From the NCBI GenBank assembly GCA_015062205.1, contig SUVB01000008.1:18206-82205 (forward strand): a stretch of DNA of 64,000 nt, in the 5' to 3' direction. Below, piece by piece: positions 9,253-18,600 of this stretch (position 1 is the stretch's first letter; each line of letters begins with the position of its first letter). Position numbers and translations under genes: made by a program. Under the pieces are notes generated by a model that saw nothing but the letters and a program-made list of their open reading frames with translations, ran no database searches and was not told the DNA's origin. Source of the DNA: Desulfovibrio desulfuricans. GTDB taxonomy: Bacteria; Desulfobacterota; Desulfovibrionia; Desulfovibrionales; Desulfovibrionaceae.

Positions 9253-11013
9253 ATGGAGGCGCTGTTTGCCGCGGAAGGCGTTTCCAAGTCGTTTCGTCGC
9301 AGGGACGGCGTGGCCGTCAGGGCGTTGGACAGCCTTTCCCTGCGTGTCGCCCGCGGAGGGCTGACTGCCCTCGTGGGACCTGACGGCGCGGGCAAGACGA
9401 CCTTCCTGCGCCTTGCTGCGGGCCTGCTTGCGCCGGATGCGGGCACGCTGCGCTTTGCAGGCCGGGAGTATGCCGGGCAGTGTGCCGAAGTGCTGGCCCG
9501 CGTGGGTTACATGCCCCAGAAATTTGGCCTGTACGAGGATTTGACCGTTCAGGAAAATCTCGATCTGTATGCCGATCTGAAGGATGTGCCTGCGGCCGCC
9601 CGGCGACGGCGCTATGCGGAACTGCTGGAAATGTCCGCCATGTCTCCCTTCACCGGGAGGCTGGCGGGCAGACTCTCCGGCGGCATGAAACAGAAGCTCG
9701 GCCTCATCTGCACCCTTGTTGCGCCGCCGGAACTGCTGCTGCTGGACGAGCCCACCGTGGGCGTGGACCCCCTTTCGCGGCGGGAACTCTGGGACATCGT
9801 GCGCAGGCTTGCCGCCGATGCGGGCATGTCGGTCATTGTCAGCACCTCATACATGGACGAGGCGGAAGCCTGCGGGGATGTTGTCCTGCTGTTTGAAGGC
9901 AGGCCGCTGGCCTCCGGCGCGCCGGAAGACGTGCGGCGCATGGCGGAGGGCATGTGCGCTCTTGTGCCTCCGCAGGAAGGCGTGCGCCCGCGCGATGTGC
10001 AGGCATGGCTGCTGGACGCGCCCGGCGTCATTGACGCCGTGCCGCAGGGGGGCGCGGTGCGGGTGGTTCGCCGGCAGCAAGGCGCGGAAAGGGCCGCCCT
10101 GGCCCTGCCGGAATTGCAGCCCGTGCGGCCGCGGCTGGAGGACAGCTTCATGCTGCTTTTGCGGCGGCAGGAAGGCGACGGCGCAATGCCCGTCGGCAGC
10201 GCGGCGGTTCCGCGCCCGGCGCCCCGCCCCGTGGCGGGAAGTGCCGGGGAGCCCGTCATCCGGACCGAACACGTTTTCCGCCTGTTCGGCGATTTCGTGG
10301 CGGTGAACGACGTGAGCTTTTCCGTCTGGCCCGGCGAGGTGTTCGGCTTGCTTGGCCCCAACGGCGCGGGCAAGACAACCACCTTCCGGATGCTCTGCGG
10401 TCTGCTTCCGGCCAGCCGGGGCACGCTCACCGTGGCCGGGGTGGATGTGCGCCGGGCGCGCGCTGAAGCCCGACGCCATGTGGGCTATGTGGCACAGAAG
10501 TTTTCCCTGTACGGGCCGCTGACGGTACGGGAAAACCTGGAATTTTTCGCCGGAGCGTACGGACTGCGCGGCCGCCGGGGGGAGGAGCGCATGACTGCGG
10601 TAACGGAGGATTTTTCCCTCGCGCCTTGGCTTGACATCCCGGCCTCGGCCCTGCCCGGCGGTCTGCAGCGCAATCTTGCCATGGCGGTCGGTCTGCTGCA
10701 CGAACCGCAGATACTTTTTCTGGACGAACCCACCAGCGGCGCGGATCCTCTGGCCCGGCGGCAGTTCTGGAAGCGCATCGCCCGGCTTTCCGCCCGGGGA
10801 GTGACAGTCATTGTCACGACCCATTTTATGGAGGAGGCCGAATACTGCGACCATATCCTCATTCAGGACGGCGGCGTGCGGCTGGCTCTGGGCACGCCCG
10901 CCGAGATCCGCGCGCAGGCGGGAAGCGGCGGGGACGGCGCTGCGACAATGGAGGACGCCTTCATCGCCATCGTGGCCCGGTTCAGGGCGGAAAAGGCGGG
11001 GGCGCGGCCATGA
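9253..11013 (+). CDS. Tandem-NBD ABC transporter ATPase (YbhF-like)
   Basis: A 586-residue protein with two ATPase domains in one chain. Domain 1 (about 5-230) has Walker A GPDGAGKTT, signature LSGGMKQKL and Walker B LLLLDEPTVGVDP. Domain 2 (about 335-570) has GPNGAGKTT, ILFLDEPTSGADP and TTHFMEE. Its signature is LPGGLQRNL rather than LSGGQ, with the conserved Ser replaced by Pro, so that ATP site may be weak. Powers export by the two permeases that follow. Its stop overlaps the next start by 4 bases (ATGA). Confidence 0.93.
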   Translation: MEALFAAEGVSKSFRRRDGVAVRALDSLSLRVARGGLTALVGPDGAGKTTFLRLAAGLLAPDAGTLRFAGREYAGQCAEVLARVGYMPQKFGLYEDLTVQENLDLYADLKDVPAAARRRRYAELLEMSAMSPFTGRLAGRLSGGMKQKLGLICTLVAPPELLLLDEPTVGVDPLSRRELWDIVRRLAADAGMSVIVSTSYMDEAEACGDVVLLFEGRPLASGAPEDVRRMAEGMCALVPPQEGVRPRDVQAWLLDAPGVIDAVPQGGAVRVVRRQQGAERAALALPELQPVRPRLEDSFMLLLRRQEGDGAMPVGSAAVPRPAPRPVAGSAGEPVIRTEHVFRLFGDFVAVNDVSFSVWPGEVFGLLGPNGAGKTTTFRMLCGLLPASRGTLTVAGVDVRRARAEARRHVGYVAQKFSLYGPLTVRENLEFFAGAYGLRGRRGEERMTAVTEDFSLAPWLDIPASALPGGLQRNLAMAVGLLHEPQILFLDEPTSGADPLARRQFWKRIARLSARGVTVIVTTHFMEEAEYCDHILIQDGGVRLALGTPAEIRAQAGSGGDGAATMEDAFIAIVARFRAEKAGARP

Positions 11014-12158
11014 ACGGCGGCAGGCGCATCGTCACCCCCCGGATGCGGGCCCTTATCCGCAAGGAAACGCGCCAGATGCTGCGCGACAGGAGTACCCTCA
11101 CGCTCGGCATCATCCTGCCCATAACCCTGCTGCTCATCTTCGGCTACGGCCTTTCACTGGATGTCCGGAATGTGCCTGTCGCCGTCGTGCGCGACAGTTC
11201 CTCCCCCCTGACGCGGGACCTGTTCACGGCGCTGCGCCTTTCTCCCTATATAGAACCCGTCATGGCCGATTCCTGGCAGGAAGCGGAAGCGCTGCTCATC
11301 GCGGGGAAAACACAGGCCATTGTCCGCCGCGGCATCAGGGAGCGCGCGGACGGCCGGGAGCATGTGCAGATCGTCGTCAACGGGCGGGATTCCAACACGG
11401 CCCGCATCATGGAGCGCTATCTTGAAGCGGCCGTCAGCCGGTGGGCGGCGCGGCGCGCAACAGGCGCGTCGTTCCAGACGGACACTGCGACGATGCTGGC
11501 TGCGGCCGTCGGACAGGCCGAGGTTGTGCCGCGCATCTGGTACAATGCGGCCCTGGAGAGTCGCTGGTTCCTCGTGCCGGGAGTGACCGTGCTTATCATG
11601 ACGCTTATCGGCAGCCTGCTCACGGCCCTGGTTGTGGCCAGGGAATGGGAGCGCGGCACCTGGGAGGCGCTGGCGGCCACCCCCGTGCGGCGGCGGGAAA
11701 TTCTGGCGGGCAAGATCGTGCCGTATTTCGCCCTCGGCATGGTAGGCCTGTTTCTCTGCCTTGCGGCGGCGTCCTTTGTGTTTGACGTGCCCGTGCGCGG
11801 CTCCCTGGCGGCCATTGTGCTCTGTTCGGCGGTCTACCTGCTGGCGTCGCTGGGCATAGGGCTGTGCATTTCGGCCATATTCCGGAGCCAGTTTCTGGCG
11901 AGCCAGGTCGTGCTGGTGGTGAGCTTCATGCCCACGATCATGATGTCCGGCTTTATCTTTGACCTGAAAAGCGCCCCCGTCGCGGCGCAGTACCTCGCCC
12001 GCATCTTTCCCGCCACCTGGTATGTGGAACTGCTGCAGACGCTGTTTCTGGCGGGAAATGTGCCGGAGATCCTCCGGCGCGACGGCGGCGTCCTTGCGGG
12101 CTTCGCCTGCCTGCTCCTGTGGGCGGCAGGGGCGAACATGCAGAAATCCCTGGAGTGA
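11010..12158 (+). CDS. ABC-2 type permease 1 (YbhS-like)
   Basis: A 382-residue ABC-2 membrane subunit. One N-terminal helix (TLTLGIILPITLLLIFGYGL) is followed by a large periplasmic loop (about 45-175) and then five helices. The hallmark motif VVAREWERGTWEALAATPV at the start of the second half is typical of the drug/polyketide ABC-2 exporters. It pairs with the following permease. The preceding HlyD protein and tandem ATPase make this a complete YbhGFSR-like exporter; the substrate is unknown. Confidence 0.92.
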   Translation: MNGGRRIVTPRMRALIRKETRQMLRDRSTLTLGIILPITLLLIFGYGLSLDVRNVPVAVVRDSSSPLTRDLFTALRLSPYIEPVMADSWQEAEALLIAGKTQAIVRRGIRERADGREHVQIVVNGRDSNTARIMERYLEAAVSRWAARRATGASFQTDTATMLAAAVGQAEVVPRIWYNAALESRWFLVPGVTVLIMTLIGSLLTALVVAREWERGTWEALAATPVRRREILAGKIVPYFALGMVGLFLCLAAASFVFDVPVRGSLAAIVLCSAVYLLASLGIGLCISAIFRSQFLASQVVLVVSFMPTIMMSGFIFDLKSAPVAAQYLARIFPATWYVELLQTLFLAGNVPEILRRDGGVLAGFACLLLWAAGANMQKSLE

Positions 12159-12161
12159 GCC

Positions 12162-13280
12162 ATGCGGGACTTCCTGTTCGGGGTATGCATCCTTGTCCGC
12201 AAGGAAACCCTCATGATCCTGAAGGACAAGCGCAGCCGCATCATCCTCATCATGCCCATCATCGTGCAGACAGTGCTGTTCGGCTATGTGGCCACCTATG
12301 ACCTGAATCGCGTGGAGTACGCCCTTCTGGACGAGGACCGCAGTCATGCCTCCCGGGAACTGGCGCGGGCCTTTGACGGCGCTGGCATCTACCGCCGTGT
12401 GGCGACGCTGCGGAACAACTCCGAAACAGCAGGGGTGCTGGACGCCAGAAAGGCTCTGATGGTTCTGCACATCGGCAGCGGTTTTGAGCGCATCCTGAAC
12501 GCGGGAGGGACGGCCCCCGTGCAGGTTGTCATTGACGGGCGCAACAGCAATGTGGCCGGAACCGCCTCCGGCTATGCGTCGACCATTGTGGGCGAGTTCA
12601 ATGCGCGTCGGCTTCAGGAGCGCGGCGCGGCCGCGCCCGCCGCGACCATTGCCGCCCGCGCGTGGTTCAACCCGAATCTGGAGACGCGCTGGGGCATCCT
12701 CTCCGCGCTGACCGCCGTTCTTTCCGTCATTCAGGTGCTGTCCATCGCCGGCCAGTCCGTGGCGCGGGAAAAGGAGCAGGGCACCTTTGACCAGCTTCTT
12801 GTCACGCCCTTCGGCCCGGCCTCCATTCTTCTGGGCAAGGCCATACCGCCGGTGCTGGTGGGGCTTGCGCAGTCAAGCATTGTGCTGCTGGCGGCGCTTG
12901 CTGTCTTTCGCATCCCCTTTGCCGGATCGTATCTCCTGCTCTATCTTGCGCTTGCCATATTCAATTTTGCCGTTGTCGGCGTCGGGCTCTGCGTCTCCGC
13001 CTGGTCGAAAAACATGCAGCAGGCCATGCTGTACAATTTCACCCTGCTCATGCCCATGATACTGCTCTCCGGGTTTGCCACGCCCGTTTCTTCCATGCCG
13101 GAGACGTTCCAGCTGGCCACATTGTTCAATCCCGTCAGGTACGGCGTGGAGTTGACCCAGCGCATTTATCTGGAAGGCGCGGGGCTTGAGCAGGTGCTGC
13201 CGCTGCTCTGGCCGCTTGCCCTCATGTCGCTTGTCACGCTGGGCGCGGCGGCGCGGCTGTTCAGGACAAAGCTGAACTGA
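12162..13280 (+). CDS. ABC-2 type permease 2 (YbhR-like)
   Basis: A 372-residue partner permease with the same fold: an N-terminal helix (IILIMPIIVQTVLFGYVA), a periplasmic domain, then five helices with VAREKEQGTFDQLLVTPF as the ABC-2 motif. The gene begins 3 bases after the previous stop. The region after its stop is a symmetric T/A-flanked hairpin that separates it from the convergent activase gene. Confidence 0.92.
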   Translation: MRDFLFGVCILVRKETLMILKDKRSRIILIMPIIVQTVLFGYVATYDLNRVEYALLDEDRSHASRELARAFDGAGIYRRVATLRNNSETAGVLDARKALMVLHIGSGFERILNAGGTAPVQVVIDGRNSNVAGTASGYASTIVGEFNARRLQERGAAAPAATIAARAWFNPNLETRWGILSALTAVLSVIQVLSIAGQSVAREKEQGTFDQLLVTPFGPASILLGKAIPPVLVGLAQSSIVLLAALAVFRIPFAGSYLLLYLALAIFNFAVVGVGLCVSAWSKNMQQAMLYNFTLLMPMILLSGFATPVSSMPETFQLATLFNPVRYGVELTQRIYLEGAGLEQVLPLLWPLALMSLVTLGAAARLFRTKLN

Positions 13281-13302
13281 ACAGCCGACGGCACGGGCAA
13301 GG

Positions 13303-13326
13303 TTTTTTGCATGCGCGTGCAAAAAA
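13303..13326. terminator. Bidirectional Rho-independent terminator
   Basis: Perfect 9-base inverted repeat (six T, GCA, a 6-base loop, TGC, six A) between the convergent exporter operon and activase gene. T-runs lie on both strands, so it can end transcription from either side. Confidence 0.7.
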
Positions 13327-13351
13327 GAAGCGGCGTGCTGCGCCGGGGGCC

Positions 13352-16300
13352 TCAGCGCAGGGGCGGCGTGGCCAGGTCCACCACGCTGCGGCGCGCCTGC
13401 CGGGCCATCTGCTCCCGTTCCTGCTCGCGCTCGCGCGCGATGGCCATGAACAGGCGGATGCGGTTGAGTTGGTTTGCCTCGCTGCTGCCGGGGTCGTAGT
13501 CCAGCGCCATGATGTTGGCCTCAGGCCGCTGGCGGCGCACAGCCTTGAAGGCGCCCCGTCCCACCACATGGTTGGGCAGGCAGCCGAAGGGCTGCAGGCA
13601 GAGGATGTTGCCGGCCCCATGCTCTAGGAATTCCAGCATTTCCGCAGGCAGCAGCCAGCCCTCGCCCGCCGCGTTGCCCAGCGAGAGCACGCGTTCGCCA
13701 AGGCGGGCCAGCCTGTCGATGTGGGCCACGGGCATGACGTGCTCGCTGATGGGCGAAGTGTTGAGCGCGGCGCGCATGTGCCGCCGCAGGCCCTCAATGC
13801 GCCGCATGATCAGGCTGTTGCCCAGCGCGGGCCACATGCTGCCGCCCTGATGCCGCCAGTCGTAGACGGCGTCCTTGAGGCAGTAGAGCATGAAGTTGGT
13901 GAGGTCGGGCAGCAGGGGTTCCCCGCCTTCCTGGCGGATCTGCGCCACAATGTGCTTGTTGGCGTCCGGGTGGTAGTTGAGCAGAATTTCACCCACCACG
14001 GCCACGCGGGGGCGGCGTTCCTCTTCCGTGGGAATGGACGCGTAATCGCGCGTGATGCGGGGCAGCAGCCGGCGCAGGGCGCTGTCATCCCCGGCGCGGA
14101 CAACGGCGGCGAGGCGTTGCAGCCAGTGCCGCGTCAGGTCTTCCGTCTGTCCTTTCCGTCGCTCGTAGGTACCGGTGTACAGGGAAAGACGCTGGAGCAT
14201 GTCGCCCGCCAGCATGCCCAGCAGCATGCGCCGGAGCATGCCCCTGTCGAGGCGCAGGCCCGCCTGATCGTCCGTGCCGGAGGCGGACAGCGTGAGCACG
14301 GGCATGTCGCCGTGCCCGCATTCACGCAGCGCCTTGCGCAACAGGGCGGGATAATTGCTGGCCCGGCAGGGGCCGCAGGTCTGTGAGAGCAGCAGGGCCG
14401 TTCCGGCGGTGTCTGCCCCCTCCTGCCGCAAGGCGTGCAGCAGCTGGCCGATGGCCACAATGGCCGGATAGCAGGCGTCATTGTTCACATAGGCCTGCCC
14501 CAGACTGACGGCCTCCGGGCAGACTTCGGGCAGCAGGCGCACCGTGCGCCCCTCGCCCGTCAGGGCTTCCGTGATGAGGGGAAAATGCAGCGGGGCCATC
14601 TGCGGCACAAGAATGGTACGGATGTCCGCATCCCTGTGGGAGACCGGACGCGCGCCCGTGGCGCTGTGCTGTCCGCCGGCGGCGTTGTCCGCGTTGCGGC
14701 TGACCGCCAGCAGTGAACGGATGCGGATGCGCGCCGAGGCCAGGGCGTTGCCCTCGTCCATCTTGATCAGCGTATAGAGCTTGTCGTGCGCCCGCAGCAC
14801 TTCCTTCATCTGGTCCGTGGTGATGGCGTCGATGCCGCAGCCGAAGGAGGTCAGCTGCACCAGTTCCACGCGCGCGCCGCCGTGATCCGCCTCCGCCACC
14901 CAGGCGGCGGCCCTGTACAAACGGGCGGGGTAGGTCCACTGGTTGCGCGCGCGCAGGGGCATGTCCATGCGGCGGTTGGCCCAGCCGCCGGGCAGGGCGT
15001 CCTCGCTGATGACCGTCGCGCCCAGCGAGGCAATGAAATCCGGCAGGCCGTGGTGCACCTGCGGGTCCACATGATAGGGCCTGCCCGCCAGCACCACCAG
15101 CACGCCCTTGTGCCGCACAACATCCTCGTACATGCGTTCGGCCTCAAGATGCAGCTCGTTTTGCCAGCGCGCCTGCTCCTGCCGGGCGGCCCGAATGGCG
15201 GCCCGCACCTCGCCGCGCGGGATGTGGAACTCCCGGCTCAGGTTACGCGCCAGCGAGGCCGTATGCGTCAGGTTGACAAAGGGCGCGTGCAACTCGGCCC
15301 CCTTGTCCTTGATGTCCGGCAGATTGTCGCGGACCACCTGCGGATAGCCGCAGGCCACGGGGCAGGAAAAGGAATCGCACATCTCGGCGTATTCCCGCGC
15401 CTCGCGCGGGATGCAGGGGAAGAAGATGTGCCTGACGCCCTGTTCCAGCAGGGCCAGCACATGACCGTGCGCCAGTTTTGCCGGATAGCAGACGCTCTGC
15501 GAGGGCACGGAGGCCAAGCCTGCGGCAAAGAGCGCGCGGCTGGTGGGCGGGGAGAGCTCCACCCTGAAGCCCAGCCGTGTGAACAGCGTGAACCAGAAAG
15601 GATAGTGCGCGTAGACGTTGAGCACACGGGGGATGCCCAGCCTGCCGCGCGGGGCCTGTTCCAGCGGCAGGGGCTTGTAGCTGAACAGCCGCCGGTTCTT
15701 CCAGGCAAAGAGGTTGGGCGCGGGCGCGACATTGCCGTTGCGGGCCTCGCTGAACTTGTCGCAGCGGTTGCCCGCGATGTGCCGCGCGCCGTTGGAAAAG
15801 CGCGTTTCCGTCAAAAGGCAGCGGTTGCCGCACTCGCGGCAGCGGAAGCTGCGCGTACGCATGCCGAGGCCGCGGATGAGCGCGGGGGTGATGGCCGAGC
15901 GGGCGGCGGCGTTGACGGCGTTTTCCCGCGCCTCCAGCGCCGCCCCGTACGCGCCCATGAGGCCGGAGGCGGCCGGCCGGTGCACCTGCCGCCCCAGGGT
16001 GCGTTCCATGGCGCAGAGCAGGGCGTCATTGAGGAACGAGCCGCCCTGCACCACCACATGCGGCCCCAGTTCTTCCAGATTTTTGATGCGCAGCACCTTG
16101 TCCAGCGCGTTGCGCACCACGGAGTAGCACAGCCCGGCCGCAATGTCGGCAACCTGCATGCCGTCTTTCTGGGCCTGCGTGACCCGCGAGTTCATGAACA
16201 CGGTGCAGCGCGAGCCCAGATCCGCCGGATGTTCCGCAAAGAGCGCGATGCGCACGAAATCATCCATGCTCAGGTTGAGCCCGCGCGCGAAGCTTTCCAG

Positions 16301-17677
16301 AAACGCGCCGCAACCTGCGGAGCAGGCCTCGTTCAGGTTCACGTCGCTGATGACGCCGTTTTCCACCTTGAGGCATTTCATGTCCTGCCCGCCGATGTCG
16401 ATGACGTAGCTGACCTCGGGCACGAGGCGGGCGGCGGCCTTGAAGTGGGCCAGCGTTTCCACGGGCGTCACGTCCACGCCCAGGGCCGAGGCGGCCAGGC
16501 GCGCGCCGTAGCCCGTGGCTCCGGCAGCGGCCAGCCATGCGTCCGCCGGGATGTCGTCCAGCATGTCCGCCAGGGGCGGCAGCAGCGTCTGCAGGGGGTT
16601 GCCGCCATTGGAGGCGTAACAGGAGCCGAGGATGCGCCCTTCGCTGTCCGTCAGCACGGCCTTGACCGTGGTGGAGCCGAGGTCGAGGCCAAGATAGAGC
16701 GGTCCGCGCGCCCCGGTGATGTCGGCTTCGGGCAGGGCGTTGGCGGTGGCGTGGCGGTTCCGGAAAAGGTCATATTCCGCCTGGTCGGAGAACAGACGCG
16801 GCATGGCGGACGTCACGGCCCTGAGGGGCTCGCGCGCGAGTTCGGCGGCCCGGCGGGCCAAGTCGGCCAGAGGGACGGGTTCGGAACCGGTGTCGGCCAT
16901 GGCGCAGCGCGCCGCGCCGATGGCGGCCGTGCACTGGGCGTCCGGCAGGGAGGCGATATCCTTTGGGGTCAGTTCCAGGTTGCTGATGAACAGCTTCTTC
17001 AGTTCGGACAAAAAATGCAGCGGCCCGCCGAGAAAGGCCACCTTGCCAGTGATGGGCCTGCCGCAGGCCAGCCCGCCGATGGTCTGCTCGACCACGGCCT
17101 GAAAAATGGAGGCGGCGATGTCTTCGCGCGGCACCCCGCCGTTGAGCAGGGGCACGATGTCCGTCTTGGCGAACACGCCGCAGCGGGAGGCGATGGGGTA
17201 GAGCGTGGTATGGCGCGCGGCCAGTTCGTTGAGGCCGCCCGCGTCGGTATTGAGCAGGCGGGCCATCTGGTCGATGAAGGCCCCTGTGCCGCCCGCGCAG
17301 GATTCGTTCATGCGCAGTTCCACATCCTGCCCGAGGTAAAGCAGCTTGGCGTCTTCGCCGCCCAGTTCCACGGCCACTGTGGTGTCCGGCGCGCAAAATG
17401 ACACGGCGCGGGCTGTGGCAAGCAATTCCTGAATAAAGGGGAGGAAGAGGCGCTTGCTGAGGTCAAGCGCCCCGGAGCCCGTAATGGCGCAGCGCGCCGC
17501 GATGCGGGGAAAACGCTCGGCGGCCTCCGCCAGCACGGCGGCCAGCGTGGCGCGCACGGCAGTGCCGTGGCGTTCGTAACGGGTGGCGGTTACGCGCCCC
17601 CCGCTGTCCATCAGGGCCAGTTTTACGGTGGTGGAGCCTATGTCCAGACCGAGAAAATGGAGTTCTGAAGCAGACAT
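13352..17677 (-). CDS. Giant acyl-CoA dehydratase activase (BadF/BadG/BcrA/BcrD + DUF2229)
   Basis: A 1441-residue cytoplasmic iron-sulfur ATPase. Two ASKHA ATPase modules occur in tandem (FLGLDIGSTTVKLALMDSGG at 9; LYLGLDLGSTTVKAVLTDSEG near 330), with the cysteine loops CAGGTGAFIDQMARLL and CSAGCGAFLESFA. A DUF2229 domain follows near 690 (SVCYPAKLAHGHVLALL, FFPCIPREAREY). A C-terminal 2-hydroxyglutaryl-CoA dehydratase-D-like part has SQTCGPCRASNYPALLRKAL. Smaller family members energise electrons for 2-hydroxyacyl-CoA dehydratases or benzoyl-CoA reductases. The role of the giant form is unknown. No dehydratase subunits lie nearby. The ATG at 17677 has GAGGA 7 bases upstream; the GTG two codons earlier is less likely. 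Confidence 0.92.
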   Translation of the reverse strand: MSASELHFLGLDIGSTTVKLALMDSGGRVTATRYERHGTAVRATLAAVLAEAAERFPRIAARCAITGSGALDLSKRLFLPFIQELLATARAVSFCAPDTTVAVELGGEDAKLLYLGQDVELRMNESCAGGTGAFIDQMARLLNTDAGGLNELAARHTTLYPIASRCGVFAKTDIVPLLNGGVPREDIAASIFQAVVEQTIGGLACGRPITGKVAFLGGPLHFLSELKKLFISNLELTPKDIASLPDAQCTAAIGAARCAMADTGSEPVPLADLARRAAELAREPLRAVTSAMPRLFSDQAEYDLFRNRHATANALPEADITGARGPLYLGLDLGSTTVKAVLTDSEGRILGSCYASNGGNPLQTLLPPLADMLDDIPADAWLAAAGATGYGARLAASALGVDVTPVETLAHFKAAARLVPEVSYVIDIGGQDMKCLKVENGVISDVNLNEACSAGCGAFLESFARGLNLSMDDFVRIALFAEHPADLGSRCTVFMNSRVTQAQKDGMQVADIAAGLCYSVVRNALDKVLRIKNLEELGPHVVVQGGSFLNDALLCAMERTLGRQVHRPAASGLMGAYGAALEARENAVNAAARSAITPALIRGLGMRTRSFRCRECGNRCLLTETRFSNGARHIAGNRCDKFSEARNGNVAPAPNLFAWKNRRLFSYKPLPLEQAPRGRLGIPRVLNVYAHYPFWFTLFTRLGFRVELSPPTSRALFAAGLASVPSQSVCYPAKLAHGHVLALLEQGVRHIFFPCIPREAREYAEMCDSFSCPVACGYPQVVRDNLPDIKDKGAELHAPFVNLTHTASLARNLSREFHIPRGEVRAAIRAARQEQARWQNELHLEAERMYEDVVRHKGVLVVLAGRPYHVDPQVHHGLPDFIASLGATVISEDALPGGWANRRMDMPLRARNQWTYPARLYRAAAWVAEADHGGARVELVQLTSFGCGIDAITTDQMKEVLRAHDKLYTLIKMDEGNALASARIRIRSLLAVSRNADNAAGGQHSATGARPVSHRDADIRTILVPQMAPLHFPLITEALTGEGRTVRLLPEVCPEAVSLGQAYVNNDACYPAIVAIGQLLHALRQEGADTAGTALLLSQTCGPCRASNYPALLRKALRECGHGDMPVLTLSASGTDDQAGLRLDRGMLRRMLLGMLAGDMLQRLSLYTGTYERRKGQTEDLTRHWLQRLAAVVRAGDDSALRRLLPRITRDYASIPTEEERRPRVAVVGEILLNYHPDANKHIVAQIRQEGGEPLLPDLTNFMLYCLKDAVYDWRHQGGSMWPALGNSLIMRRIEGLRRHMRAALNTSPISEHVMPVAHIDRLARLGERVLSLGNAAGEGWLLPAEMLEFLEHGAGNILCLQPFGCLPNHVVGRGAFKAVRRQRPEANIMALDYDPGSSEANQLNRIRLFMAIAREREQEREQMARQARRSVVDLATPPLR

Positions 17678-17816
17678 GCGCACATCCTCATGTGCGACTA
17701 TACGTGATTGGCAAAAGAAAACAAGTCGCGCAAATGGGATAACGCGTCCTGAAGAAGCGCAAGCGGGGGGACAGCCGGAGGAACGGCGCGTTCACTCCGG
17801 TTCCGATGCAGCGTCG

Positions 17817-18272
17817 TCAGGCCGTCAGCGCATGGAAGACGGCCACGGCGTCCGCTGTTTCCACGGCAAAGGAGGCGAGGAGTTCCTGCGGCACGGCCAG
17901 CGGTTTTCCGCTGGCCATATCAATATAGACCCACTGCGTTTCCGCTTCGGCAAGCAGGGTTTTGTCCGCCGCGCGCCAGAAGGCATAGCGGCGCCGGCAG
18001 CGGCGGGGGGCGTAGGCGGCGACCCATGTGGCGGCAGTCACCACATCGCCCGCCAGGGCCGGACGCTTGTAAGTGATGGTGTGCTGCCGCACCACCCAGC
18101 CCTGCCCGAGAGCGGCGTAGCGTTCCAGTGACCAGCCGCGCGAGGCCGAGTGCGCCGTGGCCGCATCCTGCATCCAGGCCACATAGCGCACATTGCTCAC
18201 CCTGCCCTGCATGTCGATGTCGTCGCTGCCCACCGGAATTTGCAAGGTGAAGACAGTATCTGCCAGACTCAT
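17817..18272 (-). CDS. 4HBT-type acyl-CoA thioesterase
   Basis: A 151-residue hotdog-fold protein. The N-terminal segment DIDMQGRVSNVRYVAWMQDAA matches the 4-hydroxybenzoyl-CoA/YbgC thioesterase core, with the acidic catalytic position in xDxxGHVxN written here as DMQGRVSN. The central RPALAGDVVTAATWV is also typical. Substrate not predictable. Start at 18272 with GGAGGTT about 8 bases before. A longer frame upstream overlaps the neighbouring small gene and lacks family similarity. Confidence 0.85.
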   Translation of the reverse strand: MSLADTVFTLQIPVGSDDIDMQGRVSNVRYVAWMQDAATAHSASRGWSLERYAALGQGWVVRQHTITYKRPALAGDVVTAATWVAAYAPRRCRRRYAFWRAADKTLLAEAETQWVYIDMASGKPLAVPQELLASFAVETADAVAVFHALTA

Positions 18273-18346
18273 GGAGCGAACCTCCGGGAACGTCGGAACG
18301 ACGCCCGCGCGGGGCGGCATGCGGCGCGTCGCAGGAAAGGCCGGCC

Positions 18347-18577
18347 CTATTTGGCGGGCGTGCAGGAGCGCAGCCGACGGCCGGCGCGCAGGAACAGTTC
18401 GTCGACAATGGCCTTTTCGTAATCCGGGGCGAGCTCCAGATCCGCCTGCAGGGCCTTGCACAGCATGTTCTCGAGCTGTTGCGTTTCTTCCCATATTTCC
18501 AGCAGCTCGTCATCCGCCAGCGTTTTGACGCGTTGGGAAAAAGGCTCATCGTCGGCAAAGGGCATGCAGGATCCCAT
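18347..18577 (-). CDS. Small conserved-looking hypothetical protein
   Basis: A 76-residue acidic, mostly helical protein (FADDEPFSQRVKTLADDELL, EETQQLENMLCKALQADLEL). I do not recognise the family. A strong AAGGAG lies 6 bases before the ATG at 18577, supporting translation. It sits 23 bases after the radical SAM gene in the same direction and 74 bases ahead of the thioesterase, so it is probably co-transcribed. Confidence 0.6.
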   Translation of the reverse strand: MGSCMPFADDEPFSQRVKTLADDELLEIWEETQQLENMLCKALQADLELAPDYEKAIVDELFLRAGRRLRSCTPAK

Positions 18578-18600
18578 GATATGCTCCTTCGGCATTAGGA

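Noticed and set aside
14786..17401. 871-codon open frame on the plus strand
   Set aside because: It is fully antisense to the giant activase; long open frames opposite GC-rich genes are expected, and its Gly/His/Gln/Arg-rich product has no domain pattern.
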